Numbered from the stretch's first letter, positions 45,441 to 56,497 are shown. The stretch is 64,000 bases of DNA from Terfezia claveryi (GCA_015179025.1 WHUX01000166.1:1-64000); one strand, 5' to 3'. Numbers and translations are program-made. The notes: generated by a model from the sequence alone, not told the origin.

Positions 45441-46280
45441 CTATTATGAGTTCTTTCTGAGTATGCTCAAATAGATTTATTCGGGGTATGCTCATACCGT
45501 ATTAATTCGCAAGTAAGACAGTATCACTCGGCAGGATATCCGAATCATGTATTAGACAGCAAATTTTCTTATAGGACAGTAGTATGGTAATCTGGATGTC
45601 GACTGACACAGCCGGTTTCTTACACTCATCACTATCCCTTGTTCCAATGTCAATTCCGCTAGCACCTCGTGCTAGACCCAATGCGCAAACAATAAGCCAA
45701 AAATCTCGAGCGACTTCAGTTTTACGACTGCAGAAATCTGGCAAGCGGACACAAATTCCACAAATATGGAATCATTGTACCAATCAATGGCACTGCAGAA
45801 TCCGAGATCCATATTGAAGAAATCTCGAACTCTACAGTACCCAACGGGCAACTACCTCCTGAGTGTGAAAACCAACCCGGCCCTGCCAACAGAGTCATAT
45901 GAATTCATTTGGGACATGTTCATATAGGTCCAATAAATCTGTACATGCATGTATATGAAAATACATTTGAGCTTACTGTGAATGAGCCGATATAAGCTCC
46001 CTGAATGAGTACTCTGAATGAATCCATATGAGCATACCCTTTTTTTTTTTTTTAGTTTGAAGCCTGTACATTTATGGAGCCTTAGGCTAAGAGACGGCGC
46101 CGTTTACCACATCTTTAGAAGACTTGGTACCTCCACACTTGCCCACGGAACAACAGGCCACCCTAACCCCCTATCTACCACTACCAAGGCATATTTGGGA
46201 CTGTTTCAGTATGAACTTCACTGACTAAGCATGGGAAACCTCCGAGAGGACAAACTCGTGCTCCTTGGCTATTGGAAAAT
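45441..46280. other. Unassigned tract with GTATGCTCATA-type ends
   Basis: GGTATGCTCATAC near 45488 and ATATGAGCATACC near 46027-46040 form an inverted pair around about 550 bp. TGAATGAG/TGAATTCATTTG words recur at 45900-46025, followed by a T15 run. No gene recognised. Confidence 0.3.
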
Positions 46281-46283
46281 CTT

Positions 46284-46355
46284 TGAGGAGGCAGGATTCA
46301 AACCTACAAATGCAATTGCATTCACTAGGATGGTTTCCAACTACACTATCTACTC
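46284..46355 (-). other. tRNA-like A-box/B-box segment
   Basis: On the minus strand TAGTGTAGTTGG (46337-46348) matches the Pol III A-box. GGTTTGAATCC (46294-46304) matches the B-box with one change, and a five-pair T-stem (GTAGG/CCTGC) encloses it. The acceptor and D stems do not pair well, so this is a degenerate tRNA or tRNA-derived repeat rather than a functional tRNA. Confidence 0.35.
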
Positions 46356-46439
46356 CTTTATAAGCATACCCAAATAAGCCGATATCAAATCCTAGTGCTG
46401 AATTCTGGCAGTTAGTTGATTGAGGTATAATGTAATCCA

Positions 46440-47190
46440 AATATAGTAATACTCTTTGAAGTATTCTAGATTTTATTTATATTAATCTCCACTTATATAA
46501 TTATTATAACTATTAATTTAATACTTGCTGTTCTGACTCTACTATATAGTATCTTAAAATATAGAATTCTACTATATACTATCTCATAATATAATATTCT
46601 ATATACTCTATCTTTTAGTATTAATATATTAAAAAGCTCCCAATTCTATATATAGTTTAAGCTCTTACTTAAATACAATTATGAAAAAATTAAAATTAGG
46701 TAAGGTTTAGTAAGAAAAAAAAACTTAGACTATTAATCCTTCTTAGTATTTCTAAATTACAAGCTTCTTTATAAATAGTCTTAATCAAATTATAACTTAT
46801 TATATTTAAATAAAACTTTCTTTATTAGTTTAGTATAATTATTGTTAGATATTGCCTAATAGAGAACTAACTTCTTAATTAGAAATAATATATTCAAATA
46901 TATATTAATTAGGTAGCTTGTATTATAATATATTATATTTAGACTAATATATAGAAGCTAAACCTAAACATAATAAATAATAATATATTAGTATTATATA
47001 ATAGAAAGTAATAGAAATACTAACAAAAGAATATATATATAATATTAAAGATTTAAGGTTATATACTTCTATAGCCAATTTTTTTAATACTTTATCTATG
47101 ATATACTACTTACATCTATATGATTGATTAGGCCATTACAGTTAGTAGTTGTAGTAGAGTATTGGTTCTACTAGAGGTATAGGTCTCTCA
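46440..47190. other. AT-rich, RIP-like tract
   Basis: Strong A+T with frequent TpA and no open frames. The original element cannot be identified by eye. Confidence 0.6.
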
Positions 47191-47194
47191 CCTG

Positions 47195-47985
47195 ATTTTT
47201 TTTTTTTCTTTTTTTTTTTTTAATACTTGTGACTTCTATAGGAGCCACTCGGAAGCCCGAGTGGATTCAAGGGAAGAGCAAGTTAATCTGCCAATCCCAC
47301 GCAAATAAATACAAATAAGGGGGGGCTTAATGCTGTTTGACTGAGCGTCTCCCTTTGAAGTGGACTAAGAGAAGAGTAGAACTAGGAAGTGTGACTACTG
47401 AAGAAATTCGTGACAGGATGAGCTAGACAAAGGAAAATCGTAAATGTGTACTAAGAGAAATAAGAACTTCTCGATATCCGCCGGCCCCCACTGGAATGTA
47501 ACTAAATGAACTTCTCTAACAATAGCTTAAAGAAGGCCCCCATGGCCTCATAGGAGTCGTCTCCCTCCTTTCTCCACTCCGGTTTGTCCAGCTCCTCCCA
47601 GCTGCGTTTCTCTCATAACAAGGCTCCCCGGAGGTGGTCGAAGCGAGTGCAGTCGAAGACAATGTGTGAATCTGACTTTGAAAGGTGGCCACACATGCAC
47701 GTCGCTGATTCTGCTTTACCAATATGATGCAGCCAGATCCTCTGGGGCCTTCTGTTTGTTCGTATCCACGTGTAGGTTGAGAGGGCGTGACGGTCCACTC
47801 TACTCTTCTAGCTCCGTATCCCACTTTCGTTCTCGCCTCTTTTTGTATAGCTTTGGAGGATGCACTGAGACCCCCTTCTGTTGCCTTGTACTTTTGGCCC
47901 GTGAACTCTCTTACCTGAGCCATAACATATAGCAGTAGTATCCCTTTATAAAGATATTGAATAGACTCTTTTCCAAACATCATTC
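47195..47985 (-). mobile_element. 5'-truncated LINE (minus strand)
   Basis: T-rich run at 47195-47221, LINE tail signature (GCCACTCGGAAGCCCGAGTGG, GTTAATCTGCC), then coding at 47516-47985. One frame carries YKATEGGLSASSKAIQKEAR. The other (47613-47798) carries HALSTYTWIRTNRRPQRIWL and the zinc region CMCGHLSKSDSHIVFDC. The two frames imply one frameshift near 47790. Confidence 0.85.
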
Positions 47986-48196
47986 TCTAAATACATTCTC
48001 CCAATAGTCTATAGCTAGCTACCTATATATATTCTTCACATAGTTTCAGGAGCAAATAATATTCCCCTCTATATACTTCACATGAGGATGTACAACAAAT
48101 GTAATTCATATTCCCTATATATAAGCCTATTTCGGTTGGAAAAGATCAGGATATGCCCCAACCTCGTTAGATCCATTTCACGGTGATGGTCAGCTT
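47986..48196. other. Flank of the copia element
   Basis: No gene recognised. Confidence 0.4.
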
Positions 48197-48201
48197 CCTG
48201 G

Positions 48202-48729
48202 TTTAAGAGATAAAGGAGGGAAGTGCAGCAGTGAGATCCAAATGTCCACTGAAGGATAATACGAATGAGCGAAGTGAGATTGTCACGTAGAGATATGAAG
48301 AAGTGAGAGCTGTATTGCAGTGAAGAGATGCGTTGTGATGTGATTCTTCTCATCTATCCAACAGGAAACAAACGAGATATATATACATGAATGAATGTAC
48401 ATAAGGAAGTGAAGAAGAAGAAGGACATATGAATAGCACGCAATGCCTGTGAAGGCCAAAGCACGTAATGCCTATGAAGGCCGATGCTTGCCATATGATC
48501 TGCAGGCCAGAGCATGCAATGCCTGTGAAGGCCGAAGCACGCAATACCTGAGAAGGCCATTGCTTGCCATAAGATCTGCAGCCAGAGCACGCAATGCCTG
48601 TGAAGGCCGAAGCACGCAATGCCTGAGAAGGCCGTTGCTTACCATAAGATCTGCAGGCCGAAGGTCGCTGCGTGTGGAATAGCAAGGCATGGGCGGAATG
48701 AATGAATGTACGGCATTCAATCACTAACA
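48202..48729 (-). repeat. 3' LTR of the copia element
   Basis: On the minus strand starts TGTTAGTGATTGAATG and ends CCTTTATCTCTTAAA. Carries internal repeats of about 60 bp (GAAGGCCGAAGCACGCAATG, CCTGAGAAGGCCGTTGCTT) at 48435-48660. Confidence 0.95.
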
Positions 48730-48738
48730 CCCCTCCTC
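48730..48738 (-). other. Polypurine tract of the copia element
   Basis: Minus-strand GAGGAGGGG immediately upstream of the 3' LTR start TGTTAG; the standard plus-strand priming site. Confidence 0.8.
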
Positions 48739-48878
48739 AGCTCATACTTGCTAGACTCAAGCCCCTCCTATCTTCCTAAATATATGCAATCAAGTCAACC
48801 TCATTAAAAAACCTATAAAAAACCATGGATATGGAAAAAAAAGATGTATAGGGAAAAGAGTGTTGAATTTGATTGTTT

Positions 48879-50471
48879 TTATCCTAGAACGAGATCTCTT
48901 AGCATAGAGAGTCGTGGTTTGGGAAATGGTTTAGTGCATAAGTCAGCTAAATTATCGTGACTTGGAATGTATAAGACTATGAGCTTCCCAGACTCAACAA
49001 GGTCTCGCACATGGTGATAAGCCACGTCGATGTGTTTGCTCTTGTCACTGATGCGAGGATTAGAGGTCAGATCAATAGAGCCATTGTTATCAGCGCTCAA
49101 GGCGGCTGGTGCAGTAATTCTGAGCTCATTCAGAGCAGACTGAAGCCACACATGGTGCTTAGCAGTTATTGACAGAGCAATATATTCAGCTTTAACTGTA
49201 GAAGTGGCGACACATCGCTGTTTGATAGCCTGCCAGCAAATGGTGTTAGTTGCTATCTGGAAGATGTAGCCCGTGGTGGATTTTCGGTCAGATCGATCAC
49301 CTGCATAATCTGCATCTGAGAAGCCAGCTAAATGAATAGCGTTTGAGGTATATGAAAGCTTAAGGTTGCGAGTGCCTTTGAGGTATCGCAAGACTTGCTT
49401 GAGTGCCCCCATATGAGCTGTTGTCGGCTTTGAAGAGAATTGAGAGAGTGCCGAGACCGTATATGCCAAATCAGGTCGTGTGCCAATCACAAGGTACATT
49501 AGAGAGCCTATAATTTGCTGATATAGGGAGACATTAGCAAGATCATTGTCTCCTTCATCAGCCTTTACCAGCTTGTAGTGAGGATTGAGAGGAAGAACGA
49601 CCGGGTTGCAAGAGTCCATCCCAAATTTCGCCAGTAATTGGTCTATATATATGTGTTAGGACAAGGTCACCGAATCTTGATGTTGCCATTCTATTTGAAT
49701 CCCAAGCAACCAGTTTAGATGGCCCATATCGCTGAGATCGAATTCTCTCTTTAGCGATTCCTTTAGCTCCTGTCTAAGTGGACTGGATCCAAATATAGTA
49801 ATATCATCAACATAGATTGCGATAATGATATTATGACCGGTATGTACTAAGACGCAAGGGTCAAAGTTGGTTGCTTTGTAGCCCAGCGGTATAAGGAAGC
49901 CAGTCAGCCTAGCATACCACTGCCTTAGACTTTGTTTTAGTCCATATATAGATCGTTTTAATAGAGCACATGAGTCCAGCTGATCTTCGAAGAAACCAGG
50001 AGGAAGACGCATATAGACTTCTTCATTAAGATAGCCATATAGGAATGCGCCCTTGATATCAAGCTGGTCTGGTTTTGGCCAGTTTGAGCATATTGATAGG
50101 GCAATGAGCAAGCGCAGTAAGTCATATCTGACGACTGGAGCGAAAACCTCATCAAAATCCATACCGGGTTGCTGAGAATACCCTTGTGCTACCAACCTTG
50201 CTTTATACCGGCTGATATTGCCAGCAGCATCGCGCTTTATTTTGTATACCCATTTGGAACCAACAATATTGCGGTTAGAGGGTTTAGGCACAACGTCCCA
50301 GATGTTTTGGTTAGCTAAAGCTTGCAGCTCTGCTTGCATTGCCGCATACCATTTAGGGGCATCGGGCCCTTTAGAAGCTTGTAAGTAAGTTCTGGGTTCA
50401 TTGGTAATGTTGGCGGCAAGCAAGGCTAGCTCATATGGGATTGCCTTGGGTAGCTGAGTAGGGTCGCTTGT
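48879..50471 (-). pseudogene. Copia reverse transcriptase and RNase H
   Basis: The RT part (49656-50423) shows WDVVPKPSNRNIVGSKWVYK, YKARLVAQGYSQQPGMDFDE, LDIKGAFLYGYLNEEVYMRL and the active site IIIAIYVDDITIFG. After a stop at 49656-49658 (TAA, Gln expected) the RNase H part continues with SLMYLVIGTRPDLAYTVSAL, FSDADYAGDRSDRKSTTGYI, STVKAEYIALS and SADNNGSIDL, ending near the 3' LTR. The catalytic YVDD and the RNase H acidic residues are kept. Only the stops and the upstream frameshift disable it. Confidence 0.93.
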
Positions 50472-51224
50472 TCAAGCTTCAGCATCGATTGGCAAGTTTT
50501 CAGCAACAACAGCAATTTTAGCCTTTTTCCGTGGCCTAAGGTCATACCTCAAGCTTGGTAAGCTTGGTTGATTGCTTGCTGGTAAGCTCACTGGTAAGCT
50601 TGCTTGATTGCTTGCAGGTAAGCTCGCTGGTAAGCTTGCTTGATTGCTCGCTGGTAAGCTTGCTTGATTGCTTGCTGGTAAGCTTGCTGGTAAGCTTGCT
50701 TGATTGCTTGCTGGTAAGCTCGCTGGTAAGCTTGCTTGTGAGCTTGCTGGTAAGCTCGCTGGTAAGCTTGCTTGATTGCTTGCAGGTAAGCTCGCTGGTA
50801 AGCTTGCTTGATTGCTCGCTGGTAAGCTTGCTTGATTGCTTGCTGGTAAGCTCGCTGGTAAGCTTGCTTGATTGCTTGCTAGTAAACTCGCTGGTAAGCT
50901 TGCTTGTGAGCTCGTGCTTTCTTGAGGGAAGGAGCAAAGAGCCGCTCTGATTGTCTTAATGTGCTTATTATTAAGCTGTATCGTATATATAGAGGTACTG
51001 TCCGTATAACCAACAAATATCGCACTTTCTGCCCGTGGGAGAAGCTTGCTGCCACTTGGTCTATTTTCCTCGTAGATGTGAGCAAAGCAATGCTGTCCAA
51101 AAGGGTGTAAATGACTAATTGATGGTTTTGCCTTATACAGGGCTTCATAGGGTGTTATCCCTTTGAGATGTGAATGTGGAAGACGATTCTTCAAATAAAC
51201 AGCGGTTGAGCATGCTTCTGCCAC
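50472..51224 (-). pseudogene. Copia integrase C-terminus with expanded minisatellite linker
   Basis: AEACSTAVYLKNRLPHSHLK, TPYEALYKAKPSISHLHPFG and SAIFVGYTD are the copia integrase end and the conserved 'TP.E.W...KP...HL..FG' block. They are followed by a long Ser/Leu/Ala/Gln-rich repeat and then DLRPRKKAKIAV. It is one frame off the integrase core: a single base appears missing near 51222 (TGGCAGAAGC context). A TGA at 50472-50474 ends the frame before RT. Confidence 0.88.
50560..50910. repeat. 24-bp minisatellite inside the copia pol
   Basis: Units of about 24 bp (GCTGGTAAGCTTGCTTGATT plus GCTT) with 12-bp half-units, about 14 copies. The coding frame gives (N)QASLPAS repeats. The unit is a multiple of three, so frame is kept, and other frames are also stop-free. 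Confidence 0.9.
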
Positions 51225-52440
51225 AACCTCTTATCTGAGATATTGGTGAGCATGCCTCTGACCATTGTCTGTATTGTGTAGTTAAAGCGTTTCGCAACAC
51301 CATTCGATTTATGAGAATAAGGTGGTGTCCTTATATGGTGTATACCTTGTTGTTTGAAGTAAGTATCAACCTTGATATATTCTCCACCGTTATCAGTTAA
51401 AACAGCCAGAATAGTGGTATTGAACTGCCTTTGGATAAAGGTGATAAAATCAATAATAACTTGGTTTGCATCGGATTTGGCTATTAGATAGTGCATCCAT
51501 GCCATACAGGTAAAATTGTCTATAAACGTGATGTAATAGAGAGAGTTACCATAAGATGCGATAGGCTGCTTGCCACTTAGATTGCTATGTATGAGTTCAA
51601 ATGCCCTAGTAGAGCGAGTATGAGAAAGAGCGAATGGGGTATTATTAGTTGATTTTGACATAATATACGCATTGCATGTGAAGTTGGCTGGTGCCTTGGG
51701 TATGAGCTCTCCGTCCACATATGCAGATGGATTGAGCTTAGCTGCATGCCTGAATGCAGTATGCCAATGAATGTAGGAAGAAGAGCTTGCATGGCTAATA
51801 GCTAATTGAGCGTTGGCCGGAGAGGCTAATTGAGCGTTAGCCGGAGAGGCTAATTGAGCGTTAGCCGGAGAGGCTAATTGAGCGTTGGAGCTCGAAGCTG
51901 AGCTCATAAGGCCGATATGAGTATTAGAGCTACTCATAGAGCTTATATGAGGTTGCGAAGTAAGCGAAGAGCTTATAAGGCCGGTATGAGCATTAGAGCT
52001 CATAGGGCTTATATGAGGTTGCGAAGTAAGTGAAGAGTTCATAAGGCCGGTATGAGCATTAGAGCTGCTCACAGGGCTTATATGAGGTTGCGAATTCGCA
52101 GTTTCTCGCAACCAGGGAAGCTTGTCCCTAATGTCTGCAACTAAGATTGGAGTCTGAAGATCACTTTTATTGAAAATATGAATAACATTATCCCGAGCAA
52201 TCATAACAACCTTGAACTTAACGACATCCTAGGCAAACAGACTATGACTTAGAGTAGGCATATATAACACATCCTTTAAGAACAGACGGTTGATTGTGTT
52301 GTTGGGTAGAGAGGCATGTATTATCACAGTGCCTTTCCCCTCGACAGGAAGGAGGTTGTTACCCCCAACCTTCACAACTCCGTGATGCGGGTAGATGTGG
52401 TAGAAATGACCTATATCAGATGTCATGTGAGCTGTTGCAC
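51191..52440 (-). pseudogene. Copia protease and integrase core with altered catalytic residues
   Basis: The protease region (52229-52440) has LDTCATAHMTSD where LDSGAS.HM is usual. After a TAG at 52229 the pre-integrase domain follows, including an Asn/Ala/Ser repeat (SQPHISPMSSNAHTGL units and NAQLASPA units, 51790-52100). In the integrase core, FELIHSNLSGK has Asn at the position of the first catalytic Asp (family HSDL.G). ILAVLTDNGGEYI keeps the second Asp. SNGVAKRFNYT has Lys where the catalytic Glu is expected (NG.AER.N). Both replacements are G-to-A changes on the coding strand, so the integrase should be inactive. Confidence 0.9.
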
Positions 52441-53746
52441 ATGTGTCTAGTTTCCAGGTGTATATTGTACTAACCTGTGGGTTGGTCTGAATAGATTCAG
52501 AGACAAAACCGGAGGGATCGAGTTGTTGGGAGACAAGCGCTTGAGAAATGGAGGCTTGTGCAACTTGAGCTTCAGAAACGGAGGCTTGCGCAACTTGAGC
52601 AACAGCAGCTTGGGGCTGTGCTATTTGTTTCTTACTAGCTTGGTCATGTTTTAGCTTTCGGCAATCTTGCCAGACATGACCTTTGAATCGATGTCTGTGT
52701 CGTTTGCAGTAGGTACAAGATCGAGTGCCTGGATCTGCAGAGGCTTGCGAAGCTTGTGAAGCTTGCTGGGATTAAGATTTTGTGGCTTGTTGCTGGGATT
52801 GCACAAATTTCTTCCTTCTAGCCTTATTCGGGCGACCATTGGCTAGTAGCGCCGTGTTGGTCTGGTTTCCGCCATTGTAGCTAGAGAGTTGGTTATTGAT
52901 CGCTAGACCTACTAGCCTCTCCTTCAAATCATCATACGAAAGATTTTCCTTAGTAGTCAGGTTATCTACCACATTGGGGTAGTGAGTGACTAAGGAAGTG
53001 AGGAGGTATTCGTACTTAGCTTCTTCAAGTTCTAGCAAAATCCTATACATAGCCTTGAAGCTGCCAGGACGTGCATTCGAGGTCAATTGGTGCAGCCGCA
53101 TCCATCGAATCTCAAAAGTGTCAATGAACTGAGAAATTGATTACGAGGTATCAAGTGTGGAAGCAAGCGAATTAAAGGCATGAATCTCATGTACAAAGGA
53201 CAGCGGGGTATCTTTGTAGTATGTTTTGCGGAGATAATGCCAGATCTTATTTGCAGACCTATGCCTACCAATCTGCAGTATGATTTTCTGCGAAACAACT
53301 TGAATAAGGAGCAGAAGAGATTCTGTCTCTATATGCTTATGATGTGTTATTTCAGCAGCTGTTGCTGTGAGCGGAGGAATATAGCTGTTGACAACTACTT
53401 GTGTAGCTTCTAGAGCGTCAAAGATCATCAGCATCTGTTGTGACCAAAGATCATAGTTCTTTGCGCCTTCAAGAATTGCTAGCTTTTCTAGCTTAATACT
53501 AGACCTGAAGTCCCGATGGACAGGAATAGGTACTGCCGCTTGCGGTGCTTGTGCAGCAAGCGCTAAAGCCGGTTGGACTTGGGGTGGTGTAGCTTCAGGA
53601 GCTAGAGGTTGTGGTTGTGGAATAGCTAGAGGTTGTGGTTGCGAGAGTACAACGGTTTCGAGGATTTCTTCTTCACTATCAGGCTAATTTTGGTGAACTC
53701 TCGAACGGGTTCGTGGTTGCCTTGATGGTCCTGCTTCGGAAGACAT
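52441..53746 (-). pseudogene. Copia gag with zinc knuckle
   Basis: Start MSSEAGPSRQPRTRSRVHQN near 53745. A Pro/Gln/Ala-rich segment leads into AILEGAKNYDLWSQQMLMIF, RSANKIWHYLRKTYYKDTPL and FIDTFEIRWMRLHQLTS (UBN2-type gag). A knuckle-like CTYCKRHRHRFKGHVWQDCR lies near 52660-52720, with spacing CX2CX9HX4C instead of the usual CX2CX4HX4C. Stops at 53684, 53143 and 52772 are TAG/TAA at likely Gln codons. Confidence 0.88.
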
Positions 53747-53791
53747 GTTGTGCTTATTCGTAGAGAGTCAAAGTGTAGAGGGCTCAGAACC

Positions 53792-54320
53792 TTTAAGAGA
53801 TAAAGGAGGGAAGTGCAGCAGTGAGATCCAAATGTCCACTGAAGGATAATACGAATGAGCAAAGTGAGATTGTCACGTAGAGATATGAAGAAGTAAGAGC
53901 TGTATTGCAGTGAAGAGATGCGTTGTGATGTGATTCTTCTCATCTATCCAACAGGAAACGAACGAGATATATATACATGAATGAACGTACATAAGGAAGT
54001 GAAGAAGAAGAAGGACATATGAGTAGCACGCAATGCCTGTGAAGGCCGAAGCACGTAATGCCTATGAAGGCCGATGCTTGCCATATGATCTGCAGGCCAG
54101 AGCACGCAATGCCTGTGAAGGCCGAAGCACGCAATGCCTGAGAAGGCCGTTGCTTGCCATAAGATCTGCAGGCCAGAGCACGCAATGCCTGTGAAGGCCG
54201 AAGCACGCAATGCCTGAGAAGGCCGTTGCTTGCCATAAGATCTGCAGGCCGAAGGTCGCTGCGTGTGGAATAGCAAGGCATGGGCGGAATGAATGAATGT
54301 ACGGCATTCAATCACTAACA
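53792..54320 (-). repeat. 5' LTR of the copia element
   Basis: 529 bp, partner of 48202-48729. The internal sequence just after it on the minus strand is GGTTCTGAGCCCTCTACACT, the likely primer-binding region. Confidence 0.95.
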
Positions 54321-54325
54321 CCTGG

Positions 54326-54829
54326 TGATTTACTTTTTTTTCCCCTTCTTTAAATGGTCATTCCTCCTACCGTATTCAGTTCCAGTAAGGGGAACATGGG
54401 GAGCCACCCGGAAACCCGGTTTGGATTCAGGACAAGGCTAGTTAATCTGCCACGTCCAGCGCGGAGAGAGCAAAAGAACGAACTCAAGTGAGTCGAGGTC
54501 CCATACTGACATTAATGGGCTTGCGCTCGATACGGTAACCCCAAGAGGCCCGACTGATCCTCGACTCCAAAGAAAACCAAAAGTGATAGGAAGTTTAGGC
54601 TGAAAGAACCTCAAGATATAAACTCAAAACTCAAGTGAGATGGGATCCAATACGGTATACTGTCATTAACCGGTTAATACCTGATGACCCCGAGAGGCCT
54701 GATTGAGACCCGCCCCAACCAATACTAACAATGAGACCTAAAAACCCACAATAAATCACAAAACACAAGGTAAGAAATCCATAGCCGGTGCGGCGGCGAA
54801 TATAGGTAAGAACCAAATATAGGGATTCA
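54326..54829 (-). mobile_element. LINE 3' tail remnants (minus strand)
   Basis: LINE tail blocks in reverse: ATTCAGTTCCAGTAAGGGGA, GAGCCACCCGGAAACCCGG, GTTAATCTGCCACGTCCAGC, then CATTAATGGGCTTG and ACCCCAAGAGGCCCGACTGA. The last pair appears again at 54655-54710 (CATTAACCGGTTAATACCTG, ACCCCGAGAGGCCTGATTGA), so two tails are partly overlapped or the tail is internally duplicated. No coding part. Confidence 0.75.
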
Positions 54830-55320
54830 TAGGCCTGGGCACGAGACGTCTCGAGACAAGACGGGGCCTGGTCTCGAGACTTTTGGATATCGGGCACCAA
54901 CCAACACATTCATAACTATATTCGAACTTGCTAGCTAGCTACCTAGTTATTATCAATCATCATCATCTTCGCCTTCGACGTCAATTTCCCCTTCTATACC
55001 CACTTCTGCTAAACCTCGCTCTAAAATCATCCGGAGTATGAGGAGTCGACACAGAAATTTGGCTCATTGTGCTGATTTTAGATGTAGTACAGGAAGTGCG
55101 GATAATGAGCGGAGAAAGAGTATAATGAAGGGAGAAAGAGAAGAAGGAATCTCTACCTTTAAGTACCGAATAACACATATTTACAAGCGAAGGCTATCGT
55201 AGGCTGCTAAACCGATTGTCGCAATCCATGAAAAGATCCTCGCAGCCACTGAAAATTTTCGCAGCCAATGAAAAATTCTCACAAAAAGTCTCGAGATGTC
55301 TCGTCTCGTGCCCAGGCCTA
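54830..55320. mobile_element. 491-bp TIR element, TCTCGTGCCCAG family
   Basis: Begins TAGGCCTGGGCACGAGACGT and ends TCTCGTCTCGTGCCCAGGCCTA, an inverted pair matching the 51-bp copy at 23004-23054. A short minus-strand frame (54981-55178) with no recognisable domain lies inside, perhaps the start of a lost transposase. Flanks show only a loose duplication (ATAGGGATTCA left, ATAGGGAATTA right). Confidence 0.75.
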
Positions 55321-55497
55321 ATAGGGAATTAGGAGGCCCGCTCCGAGCCTTGTTATCATGGGCCCCCTCCTCTAGCAAGCCTTCTGTGTAGGAAGCCTCT
55401 GCGTCCCAATCATCCTTGTCCTCCTCCTGGGTCCATATGGGATAGTCGAGGTCCTCCCAATCTTTGATGTTGCCGAGGGCACCTATCGCCAACCAGG

Positions 55498-56036
55498 CAA
55501 TCATGGGCAGCCAGGGCAGTCAGAACAGGAGATAGCCAGATCAGGAACTTTATCAACAACCACACCTCCTGGCATCACAACAATGCTCTACATCAACTTA
55601 GGACCGCCATCTCAGAATCCTTCTATCAGTCTGCAGTAGATCCACAAGAACTATCGTTTGGTGATAGGGATGACACGGAACCATTCTCTATCTACACCGA
55701 AATCTTCGACCCTCAATCAGAAAAATCCAAGCACTTGGGATTTTGGGCCGCGGAGATAGGATCCATCCTAGAAGAGGGCTGGAGAGTATGCCTTACTGAT
55801 GGCACAGGCCACGGAGAAGTCGCCAGTGGCACTCACGGTGAGGATTGGAAGGGAGGAGGCCCCACGGATTACGGCGGATATCTTGGGAACATGGCCACAG
55901 TATCAGACGTTGAACTCCATGCCATCGACCTAGCTCTGGGAAACGAGACTTCGGACATGCTTACCACCCTCTCGGACTCTCAAGCGGCAATCCAAGCAAT
56001 CCAGAACTTAAGTACAGGCTCTCCCCCACGCTCTGG
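55498..56036 (+). pseudogene. LINE RNase H fragment (plus strand)
   Basis: The plus frame covers GFWAAEIGSILEEGWRVCLT and DGTGHGEVASGTHGEDWKGG, then MATVSDVELHAIDLALGNET, MLTTLSDSQAAIQAIQNLST and GSPPRSG, closely matching 43860-44200. The upstream part from 55498 (WAARAVRTGDSQIRNF-like) matches 43660-43700. It breaks at about 56036 where an end of the TCTCGTGCCCAG family begins. Confidence 0.88.
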
Positions 56037-56093
56037 CCCCGATTCGCGGCTCGGGCTCGTGGTTCGAGCTTTCAGCTCGTGTCCAGGCCTACC
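56037..56093. mobile_element. Single end of the TCTCGTGCCCAG family
   Basis: GGCTCGGGCTCGTGGTTCGA ... CAGCTCGTGTCCAGGCCTA: a diverged end of the element seen at 54830-55320, joined directly to the LINE fragment. Confidence 0.5.
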
Positions 56094-56497
56094 TAGGCCT
56101 AACAATCTTCTCGTGTCAAAGGAATATGGCAGCCATCAGTCATTGTACCAGCCATAGCCCAGGAAGTACGAGGAATTCGTTTCACCGGGACTCCAAAAAG
56201 TTCCCCTACACTCACGGAAAACTATGCTAGGCACCGAAAGCAGCTAAGTTTGCCTTCAACAATAACGTTACCTCGAGAAGCGGCATACAGTAATCAGGTC
56301 TTTGGATCACATTGCCATAATGGACAGATCTAAGTAGAGTAGTAAGTTAGACAATATCATCTGCGAGAAAAAGCTCAATAATCAATACAAGACAATTACA
56401 CAAGGTATAAGTTTCTACAGTATAAAACTACCCATCTGCGGAGGATTACCAACTGCTAGGTAACTGTCATACTCCAAGCTCAGTTATAATCCTAACG
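56094..56497. other. Flank with a possible coding scrap
   Basis: A plus frame at about 56130-56330 reads IAQEVRGIRFTGTPKSSPTL and TENYARHRKQLSLPSTITLP. It looks protein-like but has no recognisable domain and no start. Confidence 0.25.

Larger units (their letters stand above)
48202..54320 (-). mobile_element. Ty1/copia LTR retrotransposon, young but RIP-like damaged
   Basis: 6.1 kb on the minus strand, with LTRs of 528 and 529 bp and a perfect 5-bp duplication CCTGG (48197-48201, 54321-54325). The order from the 5' LTR is gag, zinc knuckle, protease, integrase, linker, RT, RNase H, which defines Ty1/copia. The LTRs differ at only about ten sites by eye, all transitions, plus one indel. Stops at 53684, 53143, 52772, 52229 and 49656 all fit CAA/CAG to TAA/TAG; another at 50472 is TGA. 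One frameshift lies near 51222. The element cannot make a full polyprotein. Confidence 0.96.

Noticed and set aside
50555..50950. 131-codon plus-strand ORF with VSLLDCL repeats
   Set aside because: Antisense shadow of the copia linker repeat, which is open in several frames.
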